Shown: positions 1 to 6,885 of the stretch, piece after piece
How the letters are laid out: the number at the start of each line of letters is the position of its first letter
Numbering within the stretch: the stretch's first letter is position 1
From: an uncultured Collinsella sp.
GTDB lineage: Bacteria > Actinomycetota > Coriobacteriia > Coriobacteriales > Coriobacteriaceae
Assembly (NCBI GenBank): GCA_900751755.1
Contig: CAADSP010000028.1
Coordinates: 1-18,979, forward strand
Direction: 5' to 3'
Length of the DNA: 18,979 nt
The notes under the pieces: generated by a model
Told to the model about the DNA's origin: nothing
The model's input: the letters and a program-made list of their open reading frames with translations, nothing else
Database searches by the model: none
Program-made: the position numbers and the translations under genes

Positions 1-53
1 ATCGCCGCCTTCCTGGCCTCGATGTCGTGTTTCACTCTCAAGTCGACACGCAT
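1..53 (-). CDS. Possible 5' fragment of an unidentified gene running off the left edge
   Basis: On the minus strand an ATG at 53-51 opens a frame without stops to the window edge. It begins MRVDLRVKHDIEARKAA. A GGGAGG sequence lies six bases upstream, inside the 3' arm of the terminator hairpin at 54-92. Seventeen codons are too few to identify a family, and an open frame this short can arise by chance in GC-rich DNA. The codons AGA and AGG are unlike the neighbouring genes. It is listed only because the start is well placed behind a plausible ribosome binding site; no function is proposed. Confidence 0.28.
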   Translation of the reverse strand, partial: MRVDLRVKHDIEARKAA

Positions 54-92
54 AAAAAGCCTCCCATTTCTCGTGTCCAAGAAATGGGAGGC
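54..92 (-). terminator. Intrinsic terminator downstream of the bile salt hydrolase
   Basis: Read on the minus strand, a perfect 12-13 bp stem (59-70 paired with 81-92, plus a possible 71/80 pair) is followed directly by TTTTT at 58-54. It lies about 50 bases after the stop codon of the gene at 142-1107 and has the standard form of a Rho-independent terminator. The 3' arm also carries GGGAGG just before an ATG at 53-51, so the hairpin may also cover a ribosome binding site. Confidence 0.85.
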
Positions 93-141
93 AGTTCAAC
101 GGGAGATGCAGGGCCGCTTTGCATTGCAGTAAAGCTAGCGG

Positions 142-1107
142 CTACGAACGGCGCGGCTCGGGAACCACGAGCCTATCGGGGCTCGCGCCCTCGGCATCCA
201 TCAGGCTCACGTAGCGAATCGACGGATCCCCATACATCGCGTAGTAATAATTGCCCGTGCGCGCGCTAAAGCATCCGGTGTAGATAGTCTTCTCGAACTT
301 GCCATCGCCCATCCTGGACGCTCCCTCGATCATCACCACGCCCTCGAGCGAGCGGAACATGCGAACGACGTTTTCGGTCTCGCTCTCCTTTTGCGGGTAA
401 TTGGCATTGAGGTACGCCGCCTTTACAAAACGGCTCGGCGAATAGCAATCGCCCGGAATGCCGCGCATGCCGGCACCGGCTCCATAGGGCTTGAGCTCGG
501 CGCCACGCCATGTCGCCGTCTGCGGAAAATCGCTTGTGGCGGTGATATAGGTGCGCAGGTTTTCCATGTGCCACGGGAAGGTCGGCTGGTTGGCAAGGGT
601 GTCAACCGGATCGTCGTATACATGCAGGCCGTCAGCCATCATCTCGACCACGATGCTGCGCTGGCTGTCGCCGATAATCCAATGGAGCAGCGATACGCCC
701 AGCCCCTCTCCGGCAGATTTGGCGACAATCACCGTGTCGCGCAGCGCGGCCTCGACCTCATCGACCGTCGAGAACGTCGCTGCCACCCACAGGGGAAACT
801 CATAGGCCGCGATATTGGTCTTTCCATCAACCGGGCCCTCGGCATACTCGGCATAGCCGGGAAAGTTGAGCCCCGCCACAGCCAGACCCGCATCGTTACC
901 GCAATCGAAAAACATGGGATAGTTCTTGTAATCGATGCACATACCGATCACCGCGTGTGCCGCTGTCGCGTCGTCGATAAACGAATACGGAATGTGGAAC
1001 CCGCGCGGCATCACGCGAACCTGTTGGCCGTAGTCAAAGCTCCAGTCGAGGTTGCGGCCTAGATACATGTGGCCAGAATTATCGGTAAATCGAATGCTCG
1101 TACACAT
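142..1107 (-). CDS. bsh: Bile salt hydrolase (choloylglycine hydrolase family)
   Basis: This is a 321-residue Ntn-hydrolase expected to cleave the amide bond of glycine- or taurine-conjugated bile acids in the cytoplasm. The chosen ATG (1107-1105) sits behind GCTAGGAGGCGC and gives MCTS. Removal of Met1 then exposes the nucleophile Cys2. A longer upstream frame exists but would bury the nucleophile. Active-site residues of the family are in place: Cys2, Arg18 and Asp21 (GRNLDW), Asn81 (AGLNFPGY), Asn173 (NQPTF) and Arg226 (SPSRF). The length matches bifidobacterial and clostridial enzymes (about 315-330 residues). Stretches such as FPLWVA, SLLHW and IVVEMMADG resemble the Bifidobacterium enzyme as I recall it. 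This favours bile salt hydrolase over penicillin V acylase, though substrate preference cannot be proven by reading. No signal peptide is seen. A terminator follows at 54-92. Confidence 0.93.
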   Translation of the reverse strand: MCTSIRFTDNSGHMYLGRNLDWSFDYGQQVRVMPRGFHIPYSFIDDATAAHAVIGMCIDYKNYPMFFDCGNDAGLAVAGLNFPGYAEYAEGPVDGKTNIAAYEFPLWVAATFSTVDEVEAALRDTVIVAKSAGEGLGVSLLHWIIGDSQRSIVVEMMADGLHVYDDPVDTLANQPTFPWHMENLRTYITATSDFPQTATWRGAELKPYGAGAGMRGIPGDCYSPSRFVKAAYLNANYPQKESETENVVRMFRSLEGVVMIEGASRMGDGKFEKTIYTGCFSARTGNYYYAMYGDPSIRYVSLMDAEGASPDRLVVPEPRRS

Positions 1108-1173
1108 AGCGCCTCCTAGCTTTACGTTCCTGCTAAGGTTATTGTCACCAAACAAAAAGGCGCTAAACACAAA

Positions 1174-1207
1174 AGCCCGGACATGACAACAATGTCATGC
1201 CCGGGCT
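1174..1207 (-). terminator. Probable terminator between the deformylase-like gene and bsh
   Basis: A 14-bp stem with one mismatch (1174-1187 with 1194-1207) closes a 6-base loop. On the minus strand it is followed by TTTTGTGTTT. It probably ends transcripts from the gene at 1352-1771 before bsh starts at 1107. On the plus strand there is no T-run, so it is oriented for minus-strand transcription. Confidence 0.6.
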
Positions 1208-1248
1208 ATTCAAGCAGGATAAACTCAACCAAGTTAACCCCGCAGGTC

Positions 1249-1357
1249 GTCTAAGGGGTCAAAGTGCCGCAGATTGCCACGAAAGAGGAGCGAAGCGTAC
1301 TTAAGGTACGCGAGCGACGATTGAGCGGCAAGGTGCGGTGCTTTGGTCCCCTTAGAC
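1249..1357. repeat. Large imperfect palindrome (about 109 nt) overlapping the end of the deformylase-like gene
   Basis: Outer arms GTCTAAGGGG (1249-1258) and its complement (1348-1357) pair perfectly. Further pairing follows inward: 1260-1264 with 1341-1345, 1265-1271 with 1334-1340 (two G-T pairs), 1274-1278 with 1327-1331, and a closing stem 1295-1300 with 1306-1311 around a TTAAG loop. About 35 base pairs are possible in total. The outer arm contains the TAA stop of the gene at 1352-1771. There is no T-run after it on either strand, so it does not look like a simple terminator. It could be a small palindromic mobile element or a 3'-end RNA structure. Confidence 0.7.
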
Positions 1358-1771
1358 CAACTTTCCAAGACAGTGGTCGATCATATGCTGGATCATCTGT
1401 GCCTCAAAGCCCGCGTAGTCGCGGCGGCACTCCTTCATCTTGCCGTCGACAATCTGGTCAAAGGCAACCTTGCACTTGATATAGCGCGTGGACTTGGTGA
1501 CCTCCTCGTGCGTCAGGCAGCTCTCCTCCATCTTGCTGGCACCCAGGCCAAACACCAGACGGGGGTTGTAGAGTACGTGGGGCTCGCCGGCATCGTCCAG
1601 GTAGACGCAAACCTTCTTGGTAACGCCAATCTGGTTGGCGGCCAAGCAGCCGGCATCATCGAGCGACTTGATGGTATCAATCAGATCCTGAGCGACCGAC
1701 TCGTCCTCGACAGTCGCAACCTCGCAACGCTGAGACAGGATAGCCTCGTCGTGGCAGAGCTCTTTAATCAT
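1352..1771 (-). CDS. Peptide deformylase family protein with altered catalytic motif
   Basis: A 139-residue member of the short clostridial/actinobacterial branch of the peptide deformylase family. Those enzymes remove the formyl group from nascent N-terminal formyl-methionine. Motif 1 reads GCLAANQ (41-47; usual form GxGLAAxQ), motif 2 ESCLT (83-87; usual EGCLS) and motif 3 HMIDH (129-133; usual HExDH). The three metal ligands Cys85, His129 and His133 are kept, but the general-acid/base glutamate is Met130 (codon ATG). It may be inactive, redirected, or use another residue. The start at 1771 follows GGAGG with five bases between. An ATG four codons upstream lacks a ribosome binding site and overlaps this one. 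Family membership is clear; activity is doubtful, so no symbol is given. Confidence 0.85.
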   Translation of the reverse strand: MIKELCHDEAILSQRCEVATVEDESVAQDLIDTIKSLDDAGCLAANQIGVTKKVCVYLDDAGEPHVLYNPRLVFGLGASKMEESCLTHEEVTKSTRYIKCKVAFDQIVDGKMKECRRDYAGFEAQMIQHMIDHCLGKLV

Positions 1772-1804
1772 ACGTTCCTCCATAGGGGTCGTTGTAACCG
1801 CTTA

Positions 1805-1810
1805 AGTATA
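1805..1810 (-). promoter_or_regulatory. Candidate -10 element for the deformylase-like gene
   Basis: TATACT on the minus strand lies 33 bases upstream of the ATG at 1771. No convincing -35 hexamer is found 16-18 bases upstream, so this is a weak call. Confidence 0.35.
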
Positions 1811-1964
1811 CGGTACCTACACAATTTCATGCGAAAGATACCGCCCGTCCGTTACAAACCGCCGAACATCAACATGTGAGGAACACCAACTTCACAAAGG
1901 CGATATAGTGGGTGAGTTCGTGTCAATCGGCCTAAACTCGGGGCCGAACAAGGAAAGGGTATGC

Positions 1965-3275
1965 ATGGACGAACTATTTCACGTCAGCGAGCGCAAGTCC
2001 ACAATCGGGACCGAACTCCGCGCTGGACTGACAACATTCCTGGCGATGGCCTACATCATCGCCGTCAACCCCGCGGTGCTCTCGGGTGCTGGCATCGATG
2101 CGGGAGCGCTCGCCTGCGCCACCTGCCTGGGCGCCGGCATCATGACCATCTGCATGGGCATCTTCGCCAACCGCCCGCTCGCCTGCGCATCGGGCTTAGG
2201 CGTCAACGCGATGATCGCTGGAATCACCACCACCGTCTGCGGCGGTGACTGGCACGTGGCCATGAGCGTCATCTTCCTTGAGGGCGTCGTCATCTTGCTG
2301 CTCGTGCTTTGTGGCCTGCGTGAGGCCATCATGGACGCCATCCCGGTTGTCCTGCGTCACGCCATCTCGGTGGGTCTGGGCCTGTTCATCGCCATGATTG
2401 GCCTGTGCGATGCCGGCATTATCACCGCTGGTGCCGGTACACTCGTCGGTCTGGGCGACATCACCTCCCCCACCTTCATCGTCGGCATCATCTCCATCCT
2501 GGTGACGGTCGCCCTCGCCTGCCGTAACGTCCCCGGCTCGCTGCTCATCGGCATCGTCGTCGCCGTCATCGCCGGTATCCCCCTAGGTGTGACCCAGGCT
2601 CCGACCGGTATCATCGCCCCGCTCGATTTCTCGAGCATTGGTGGCCCCATCGCCGACGCCGGCGGCGTGCCCGCCATCGTCAAGGTCCTTACCGACCCCG
2701 CGCTCCTCGTCATCTCGTTCTCGCTGCTCATGAGTGACTTCTTCGACACCATGGGCACCGCGATGGCCGTGGCCAAGCAGGGCGAGTTCCTCACCGACGA
2801 CGGCAACGTCGAGAATATCAAGGAGATTCTGATCGTCGACTCCGCCGCCGCTGCTGTGGGCGGTTTCATGGGCGTCTCCTCCATCACCACCTTCGTCGAG
2901 TCCACCTCTGGCGCTGCCGACGGTGGCCGCACGGGCCTCACCTCCGTCACCACCGGCGTACTGTTCATTCTCGCCGCGTTCTTCTCCCCCATCGTCACCA
3001 TCGTTTCCAGCGCCGCCACCTGCGGTGCTCTGGTCTACGTCGGCTACCTCATGATGAGCGAGGCCTCCGAGATCGACTGGTCCGACGTGTCGCAGGGTTT
3101 CCCGGCGTTCATGATTGTCGCCGGCGTGCCCTTCACCTACTCCATCTCTGCCGGCATTGGCCTGGGCTTTATCGCCTACGTGGTCGTCGCGCTCTTTAAG
3201 GGCGAGGCCTCCAAGATCAAGCCGCTCATGTGGATCGCAGCCCTCGCCTTCCTCGTCTACTTCTTCGTGGCGTAA
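1965..3275 (+). CDS. AzgA-type NCS2 permease for hypoxanthine, guanine or adenine
   Basis: A 436-residue, very hydrophobic multi-pass inner-membrane protein of the AzgA/PbuG branch of the nucleobase-cation symporter 2 family. It probably imports purine bases by proton symport. Family signatures are VNPAVL (34-39), GLGVNAMIA (77-85), DFFDTMGT (258-265) and ESTSGAADGGRTGLTSV near 312-328. The ATG at 1965 follows AAGGAAAGG with a short spacer. An in-frame GTG at 1908 would add 19 hydrophilic residues and has no ribosome binding site. A 6-bp hairpin (1927-1932 with 1942-1947) sits just before the ribosome binding site. I could not match the leader to the purine riboswitch. A terminator follows at 3303-3343. 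The exact base transported cannot be read from sequence. Confidence 0.9.
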   Translation: MDELFHVSERKSTIGTELRAGLTTFLAMAYIIAVNPAVLSGAGIDAGALACATCLGAGIMTICMGIFANRPLACASGLGVNAMIAGITTTVCGGDWHVAMSVIFLEGVVILLLVLCGLREAIMDAIPVVLRHAISVGLGLFIAMIGLCDAGIITAGAGTLVGLGDITSPTFIVGIISILVTVALACRNVPGSLLIGIVVAVIAGIPLGVTQAPTGIIAPLDFSSIGGPIADAGGVPAIVKVLTDPALLVISFSLLMSDFFDTMGTAMAVAKQGEFLTDDGNVENIKEILIVDSAAAAVGGFMGVSSITTFVESTSGAADGGRTGLTSVTTGVLFILAAFFSPIVTIVSSAATCGALVYVGYLMMSEASEIDWSDVSQGFPAFMIVAGVPFTYSISAGIGLGFIAYVVVALFKGEASKIKPLMWIAALAFLVYFFVA

Positions 3276-3302
3276 CGGCATAGTCTGCTAAAGCAAAACA
3301 AC

Positions 3303-3343
3303 AAGGCGCGGAATCGCATCGAGCGGCTCCGCGCCTTTCTTTT
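3303..3343 (+). terminator. Intrinsic terminator after the purine permease
   Basis: A 10-bp GC-rich stem (3303-3312 with 3328-3337) is followed by the T-rich run TCTTTT. It starts 27 bases after the permease stop codon. Confidence 0.85.
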
Positions 3344-3364
3344 AGCGTCTGCCCCCGTGTCAGC

Positions 3365-3373
3365 GTGCGACAA
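3365..3373 (+). promoter_or_regulatory. Candidate extended -10 promoter of the alpha/beta hydrolase
   Basis: The sequence GTGCGACAAT around 3365-3373 resembles an extended -10 (TG, one base, then a TATAAT-like hexamer). It matches closely the GTGCGATAAT upstream of the flavoprotein gene near 16543-16552. If it is a promoter, transcription begins near 3380. This argues for translation from the TTG at 3413, not the GTG at 3365. Confidence 0.35.
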
Positions 3374-3412
3374 TTGAGGCTGTCAATATCACAACACCGA
3401 GAGAAGCCTGCC

Positions 3413-4078
3413 TTGGAAGCGCATCATAAGCAGATAACCGTTTATTCAGAGTGTGCGGAAGGCGCGCCCGTCATCTATCTCCCCGTGGTTATGGGCAACG
3501 GTAGTGAAGTCTACGAGCGCTGCCGAGAGCTCGACTGCCCGCCGTTCACCCTTGTCGCCATTGGAGGGCTCGATTGGAATCGCGAGCTGAGCCCCTGGGA
3601 ATGCGACGGAACTATACGAGATGCCGAGCCCTTTGGCGGACAGGCTGCTGGTTTTCTTGACGAGTTGTTGAAGCAGATAATCCCCCAGGCCGAATCATCG
3701 CTCCTGCAACCGCCCGCCTGGCGCGGCGTTGCCGGCTACTCGTTGGCGGGTCTTTTTGCACTGTGGGCACTTTGGCAAACAGATGTCTTTGAGCGCGTGG
3801 CGAGTGCATCGGGGTCGCTGTGGTTCCCCGGCTTTATCGACTACGCGCGCGAGCGCACGATGACGTCTACGCCCGACGCCGCCTATCTGTCGCTCGGTAA
3901 AAAGGAAACCAAGACGCCCAACCGCATGATGCGGCACGTACTCGACGATACGCGTACGATGGAAGAGCTGTTTATCGAGCGCGACATCCCAACAACGCTG
4001 GAGCTCAACCCCGGCAATCACTTTGCCCAAACTGACCTGCGCATGGCGCGCGGCATCCACTGGATACTGACGCATTAA
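3413..4078 (+). CDS. Alpha/beta-hydrolase fold esterase-like protein
   Basis: A 221-residue cytoplasmic protein with the serine-hydrolase nucleophile elbow GYSLAG (Ser110). A likely catalytic histidine lies in NPGNHF (His203), as in the putative-esterase branch that includes enterochelin-esterase-like proteins. The substrate is unknown. The start is uncertain. The TTG at 3413 has a purine-rich GAGAGAAG before it and begins directly at the conserved-looking ITVYSE strand. An in-frame GTG at 3365 would add 16 residues but falls within the probable promoter. No signal peptide or membrane segment is seen. It lies alone between two permease genes of opposite strand, with terminators on both sides, so it is probably monocistronic. 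Its stop codon lies in the left arm of the next terminator. Confidence 0.78.
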   Translation: MEAHHKQITVYSECAEGAPVIYLPVVMGNGSEVYERCRELDCPPFTLVAIGGLDWNRELSPWECDGTIRDAEPFGGQAAGFLDELLKQIIPQAESSLLQPPAWRGVAGYSLAGLFALWALWQTDVFERVASASGSLWFPGFIDYARERTMTSTPDAAYLSLGKKETKTPNRMMRHVLDDTRTMEELFIERDIPTTLELNPGNHFAQTDLRMARGIHWILTH

Positions 4079-4118
4079 AAATGGCGCCCACGCGTACATA
4101 CGCATGGACGCCATTTTT
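4077..4118. terminator. Bidirectional intrinsic terminator between the hydrolase and uraA
   Basis: AAAAATGGCG (4077-4086) pairs with CGCCATTTTT (4109-4118), and further pairing occurs inside the loop. Each strand ends the stem in a T-run. The element therefore serves the plus-strand hydrolase gene and the minus-strand uracil permease gene, which converge here. Confidence 0.88.
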
Positions 4119-4138
4119 AATTTGGCTGAACGCAGCTA

Positions 4139-5473
4139 CTATTCAGTAGTCTCCTCAAGCTCGGAAGTATCGAACTCAAAGTCATTACCGGGCAGGATGG
4201 CGTTGAGCACAATGCCCACCAGAGAGCCCACGGCAAGGCCCGAAAGCGAAATCGTCACGCCGCCCAGCTCCAGCACGATGGCACCGGCGGTACTGTAGGC
4301 AATGCCGAGCGAAAGCACGAGCACCAAAGCCGCAACCAGCACATTGCGGTTGTTCTGGAAATCAACCTGGTTTTCGATAAGGTTGCGAACGCCCACGGCA
4401 CTGATCATGCCGTAGAGCACGAGCGACACGCCGCCGATTACACACGCCGGCATGGCGGCGATCACGGCAGCAAACTTGGGGCAGAACGAAAGCACGATGG
4501 CACAGCATGCAGCAATGCGAATCACGCGCGGGTCGAACACGCGCGTCAGGGCAAGCACGCCGGTGTTCTCGCCATACGTAGTATTGGCGGGAGCGCCAAA
4601 GAGCGATGCCAAGATGGTCGCCAGGCCATCGCCGAGCAGGGTACGGTGCAGACCGGGATCGGCAATGTAATTGCGTTCGCAGGTAGAGCCAATGGCGGAG
4701 ATATCGCCAATATGCTCGATCATAGTTGCAAAGGCCAGCGGCATGATGGTGATGATGGCCGTCGTGGCAAGACCGCTATCGAACTGCGGTCCAAAGAGCG
4801 CAAACACGGTGTTGTCCCACACGACGGGCAAGCCAACCCAGGGGGCGGCTGCAACGCCAGAGAAGTCGACCTCACCCAACGCGGCCGCAACGGCATAGCT
4901 CACCACGACGCCCAGCAGGATCGGCACGATCTTGACCATGCCACGGCCCCAAATATTGCAGATGACGATGACGGCCACAGCGACAACGGCAACAAGCCAA
5001 TTGGTCTGGCAGTTGGCGATAGCAGAGCTTGCCAAGATCAGGCCGATGGAAATGACGATGGGGCCGGTCACCACCGGCGGGAAGAAGCGCATGACGCGCT
5101 TGGCGCCAAATGCGCGGAACAACGCTGCCAGCACCGGATAGAGCAGGCCGGCGCAGGCAACGCCCAGACAAGCGTAGGGCAAAAGCTCGGCCTCGCCGTT
5201 GGGTGCAATGGCGGCATAACCCGCGATAAAGGCAAACGACGAGCCCAGGAACGCGGGCACCTTACCGCGCGATAGAAAATGAAACAGCAGCGTGCCGATG
5301 CCGGCGAACAGAAGCGTCGTCGAAACGGAAAGGCCGGTGAGCACGGGCACGAGCACCGTGGCACCGAACATCGCAAACATGTGTTGCAAACCCAACACAA
5401 ACATGCGCGGGCGGCCGAGCGACGATGCATCGTAGATGGCATCGGTGACGGCGGGCGTCGAGGATTGGGACAT
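4139..5473 (-). CDS. uraA: Uracil permease (NCS2 family, UraA-type)
   Basis: A 444-residue multi-pass membrane protein of the uracil/xanthine branch of NCS2, probably a uracil-proton symporter. The N-terminal part shows the UraA hallmarks LGLQHMFAMFGATVLVP and FHFLSRGKVPAFLGSSFAFI. A later segment has TTYGENTGVLALTRV, the usual substrate-site glutamate region of the family. The C-terminus is a short acidic tail. The ATG at 5473 follows AAAGGACTTCC. The gene shares a bidirectional terminator with the hydrolase gene. The methionine synthase homologue ends 123 bases upstream on the same strand with no clear terminator between them, so read-through is possible. I could not find a PyrR-binding or other known pyrimidine leader element. 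Xanthine as substrate is less likely but not excluded. Confidence 0.92.
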   Translation of the reverse strand: MSQSSTPAVTDAIYDASSLGRPRMFVLGLQHMFAMFGATVLVPVLTGLSVSTTLLFAGIGTLLFHFLSRGKVPAFLGSSFAFIAGYAAIAPNGEAELLPYACLGVACAGLLYPVLAALFRAFGAKRVMRFFPPVVTGPIVISIGLILASSAIANCQTNWLVAVVAVAVIVICNIWGRGMVKIVPILLGVVVSYAVAAALGEVDFSGVAAAPWVGLPVVWDNTVFALFGPQFDSGLATTAIITIMPLAFATMIEHIGDISAIGSTCERNYIADPGLHRTLLGDGLATILASLFGAPANTTYGENTGVLALTRVFDPRVIRIAACCAIVLSFCPKFAAVIAAMPACVIGGVSLVLYGMISAVGVRNLIENQVDFQNNRNVLVAALVLVLSLGIAYSTAGAIVLELGGVTISLSGLAVGSLVGIVLNAILPGNDFEFDTSELEETTE

Positions 5474-5596
5474 GGAAGTCCTTTCATGATGGAAGGGCGA
5501 TCAGGCATATCGGATAACCTGCCCGAACGATACAATCCGAACCATTGTACGCGATACGCAATGCCTCGCACGCGCCGCCACCTGCAAACGGTAGCG

Positions 5597-6730
5597 TTAC
5601 TTCCAAACGCGCTCGGCAATGCGCTTGACCAGCGCGATCTTTGCCCATTGCTCATCCTCGGTCAGCTTGTTGCCAATCTCGCAGCTGGCAAAGCCGCACT
5701 GGGGCGACAGGTACAGGTTCTCGAGCGGCACGTACTTTGCGGCTTCGCGGATGCGCTCGACGATAGCATCCTCGTTCTCGAGCTCTGTCGCCTTGGTGGT
5801 TACCAAGCCCAGCACGACCTTCTTGCCGGGAGCGACGTACTTGAGCGGCTCAAAGCCGCCGGCGCGCGGCGTGTCGAACTCCAGATAGAACGCATCGACA
5901 TTCTCATGTGCGAACAGGTACGGCGCGATGGGATCGTAGCCGCCCTCAAAGGCATAGGTGGAGTGGTAGTTGCCGCGGCACACGTGCGTGTTGATAACCA
6001 GATCGTCGGGCTTGCCCTCGATGGCGGCGTTGTTGAGCGCCACACCCAGCTCGCTTACCTTTTGCAGGTCGACCGGGCTCATGCCGGTCTTGGACACAAA
6101 GTCGGTATCGCAATAGATGCCCCAGGTGCAGTCATCAAACTGGATGTTGCGGCAGCCTGCTGCGTACAGGTCGGCGATCACCGTGCGATAAGCGGCTGCA
6201 ATGGCGTCGGCAAGTTCCTCATCGGTCTTATAGACAGCGCGCAGGCTCTCCTGCTGGCCGTCGCAGCGATCGAGCGTGACCTCAGAGAACGTCTGGATCG
6301 GCGCCGGAATGGTCTGGCGTGCGACCTGGCCCTCCCCCTCAAGCGCCTTGACGAACTTAAAATGCTCGACGAACGGGTGGTTCTCGCCGCTAATGGGACC
6401 AGTAACCACGGCGGTGTCGGCCGTCGTCTCCTCGTCATGGAACATGTAGCCCGTACGTGAGGTGCGGCGCTCAATGCCGTTGAGTCCCCACATAAAATCG
6501 AGGTGCCAGTAGCTGCGGCGGAACTCGCCATCGGTGATCACCTGCAGGCCGGCGGCCTTCTGCTTGGCCACCAAATCGCGAATGGCATCGTCCTCGACGG
6601 CCTTAAGGCCGGAAGCGTCGAGTTTACCCGCGACATAGGCGGCACGGGCGTCCTTTACAGCCTGCGGACGAAGAAAGCTGCCGACGATATCGGCGCGAAA
6701 CGGCGCGTTCGGTTGAATCGAAGTGCTCAT
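5597..6730 (-). CDS. Cobalamin-independent methionine synthase homologue (YxjG/YxjH type)
   Basis: A 377-residue protein matching the C-terminal catalytic barrel of MetE, without the N-terminal half. This is the layout of Bacillus YxjG/YxjH. It probably transfers a methyl group to homocysteine in the cytoplasm; the methyl donor of this short class is not well settled. Candidate zinc ligands are His249 and Cys251 (NTHVCRGNY), Glu284 (FYLEFDT) and Cys345 (SPQCGFAS). An N-terminal VGSFLRP segment and ITDGEFRR near 66-72 fit the family. The ATG at 6730 follows AAAGGGAGATATCT. An in-frame ATG at 6748 is less well placed. The upstream gap carries a good LysR-type dyad and promoter, and a LysR gene precedes it. 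No S-box riboswitch is present. Confidence 0.87.
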   Translation of the reverse strand: MSTSIQPNAPFRADIVGSFLRPQAVKDARAAYVAGKLDASGLKAVEDDAIRDLVAKQKAAGLQVITDGEFRRSYWHLDFMWGLNGIERRTSRTGYMFHDEETTADTAVVTGPISGENHPFVEHFKFVKALEGEGQVARQTIPAPIQTFSEVTLDRCDGQQESLRAVYKTDEELADAIAAAYRTVIADLYAAGCRNIQFDDCTWGIYCDTDFVSKTGMSPVDLQKVSELGVALNNAAIEGKPDDLVINTHVCRGNYHSTYAFEGGYDPIAPYLFAHENVDAFYLEFDTPRAGGFEPLKYVAPGKKVVLGLVTTKATELENEDAIVERIREAAKYVPLENLYLSPQCGFASCEIGNKLTEDEQWAKIALVKRIAERVWK

Positions 6731-6768
6731 AGATATCTCCCTTTGCATTGGTTGCTTTACTGGGACAG

Positions 6769-6797
6769 AGTATGAGCGCTCATATGACCATCGTAAA
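6769..6797 (-). promoter_or_regulatory. Candidate promoter of the methionine synthase homologue
   Basis: On the minus strand TTTACG (6797-6792) and CATACT (6774-6769) are separated by exactly 17 bases. Each matches four of six consensus positions. The predicted transcription start is near 6762, about 30 bases before the start codon. Confidence 0.45.
6771..6784. promoter_or_regulatory. Perfect 14-bp palindrome overlapping the -10 region
   Basis: TATGAGCGCTCATA reads the same on both strands. It overlaps the proposed -10 element and spacer of the promoter for the gene at 5597-6730. This is the position expected of a repressor operator. No known regulator is assigned. Confidence 0.45.
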
Positions 6798-6816
6798 ATA
6801 TACGTTTATAACAGTT

Positions 6817-6839
6817 TGATATAGATGCTTCCTATATCA
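6817..6839. promoter_or_regulatory. LysR-type operator dyad upstream of the methionine synthase homologue
   Basis: TGATATAG (6817-6824) and CTATATCA (6832-6839) form a perfect 8-bp inverted repeat with a 7-base spacer. It contains the ATAG-N7-CTAT layout typical of LysR-family recognition sites. Its centre (6828) is about 66 bases upstream of the predicted transcription start, the classical activation position for LysR regulators. The LysR gene ends 46 bases away. That this regulator binds here is an inference. Confidence 0.6.
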
Positions 6840-6885
6840 GTCTGGACTGCCATAAAGAGACTTGAACTGTGCGGAGCACAGCAGC

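Noticed and set aside
1784..1964. Possible purine riboswitch before the purine permease
   Set aside because: The conserved loop sequences and three-way junction of the purine aptamer are absent. Only a short hairpin near the ribosome binding site is seen.
2583..3281. Minus-strand open frame (232 codons) opposite the purine permease
   Set aside because: It has extreme Gly, Asp, Glu and His composition typical of the complement of a membrane-protein gene.
5279..6460. Long plus-strand open frame (393 codons) over uraA and the methionine synthase homologue
   Set aside because: It lies opposite two clear protein families and has low-complexity, Arg/Gly/Ala-rich composition. It is a shadow frame of GC-rich coding DNA.
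6731..6885. Possible S-box (SAM) riboswitch before the methionine synthase homologue
   Set aside because: The gap is short and lacks the conserved S-box blocks. Protein-binding dyads explain it better.
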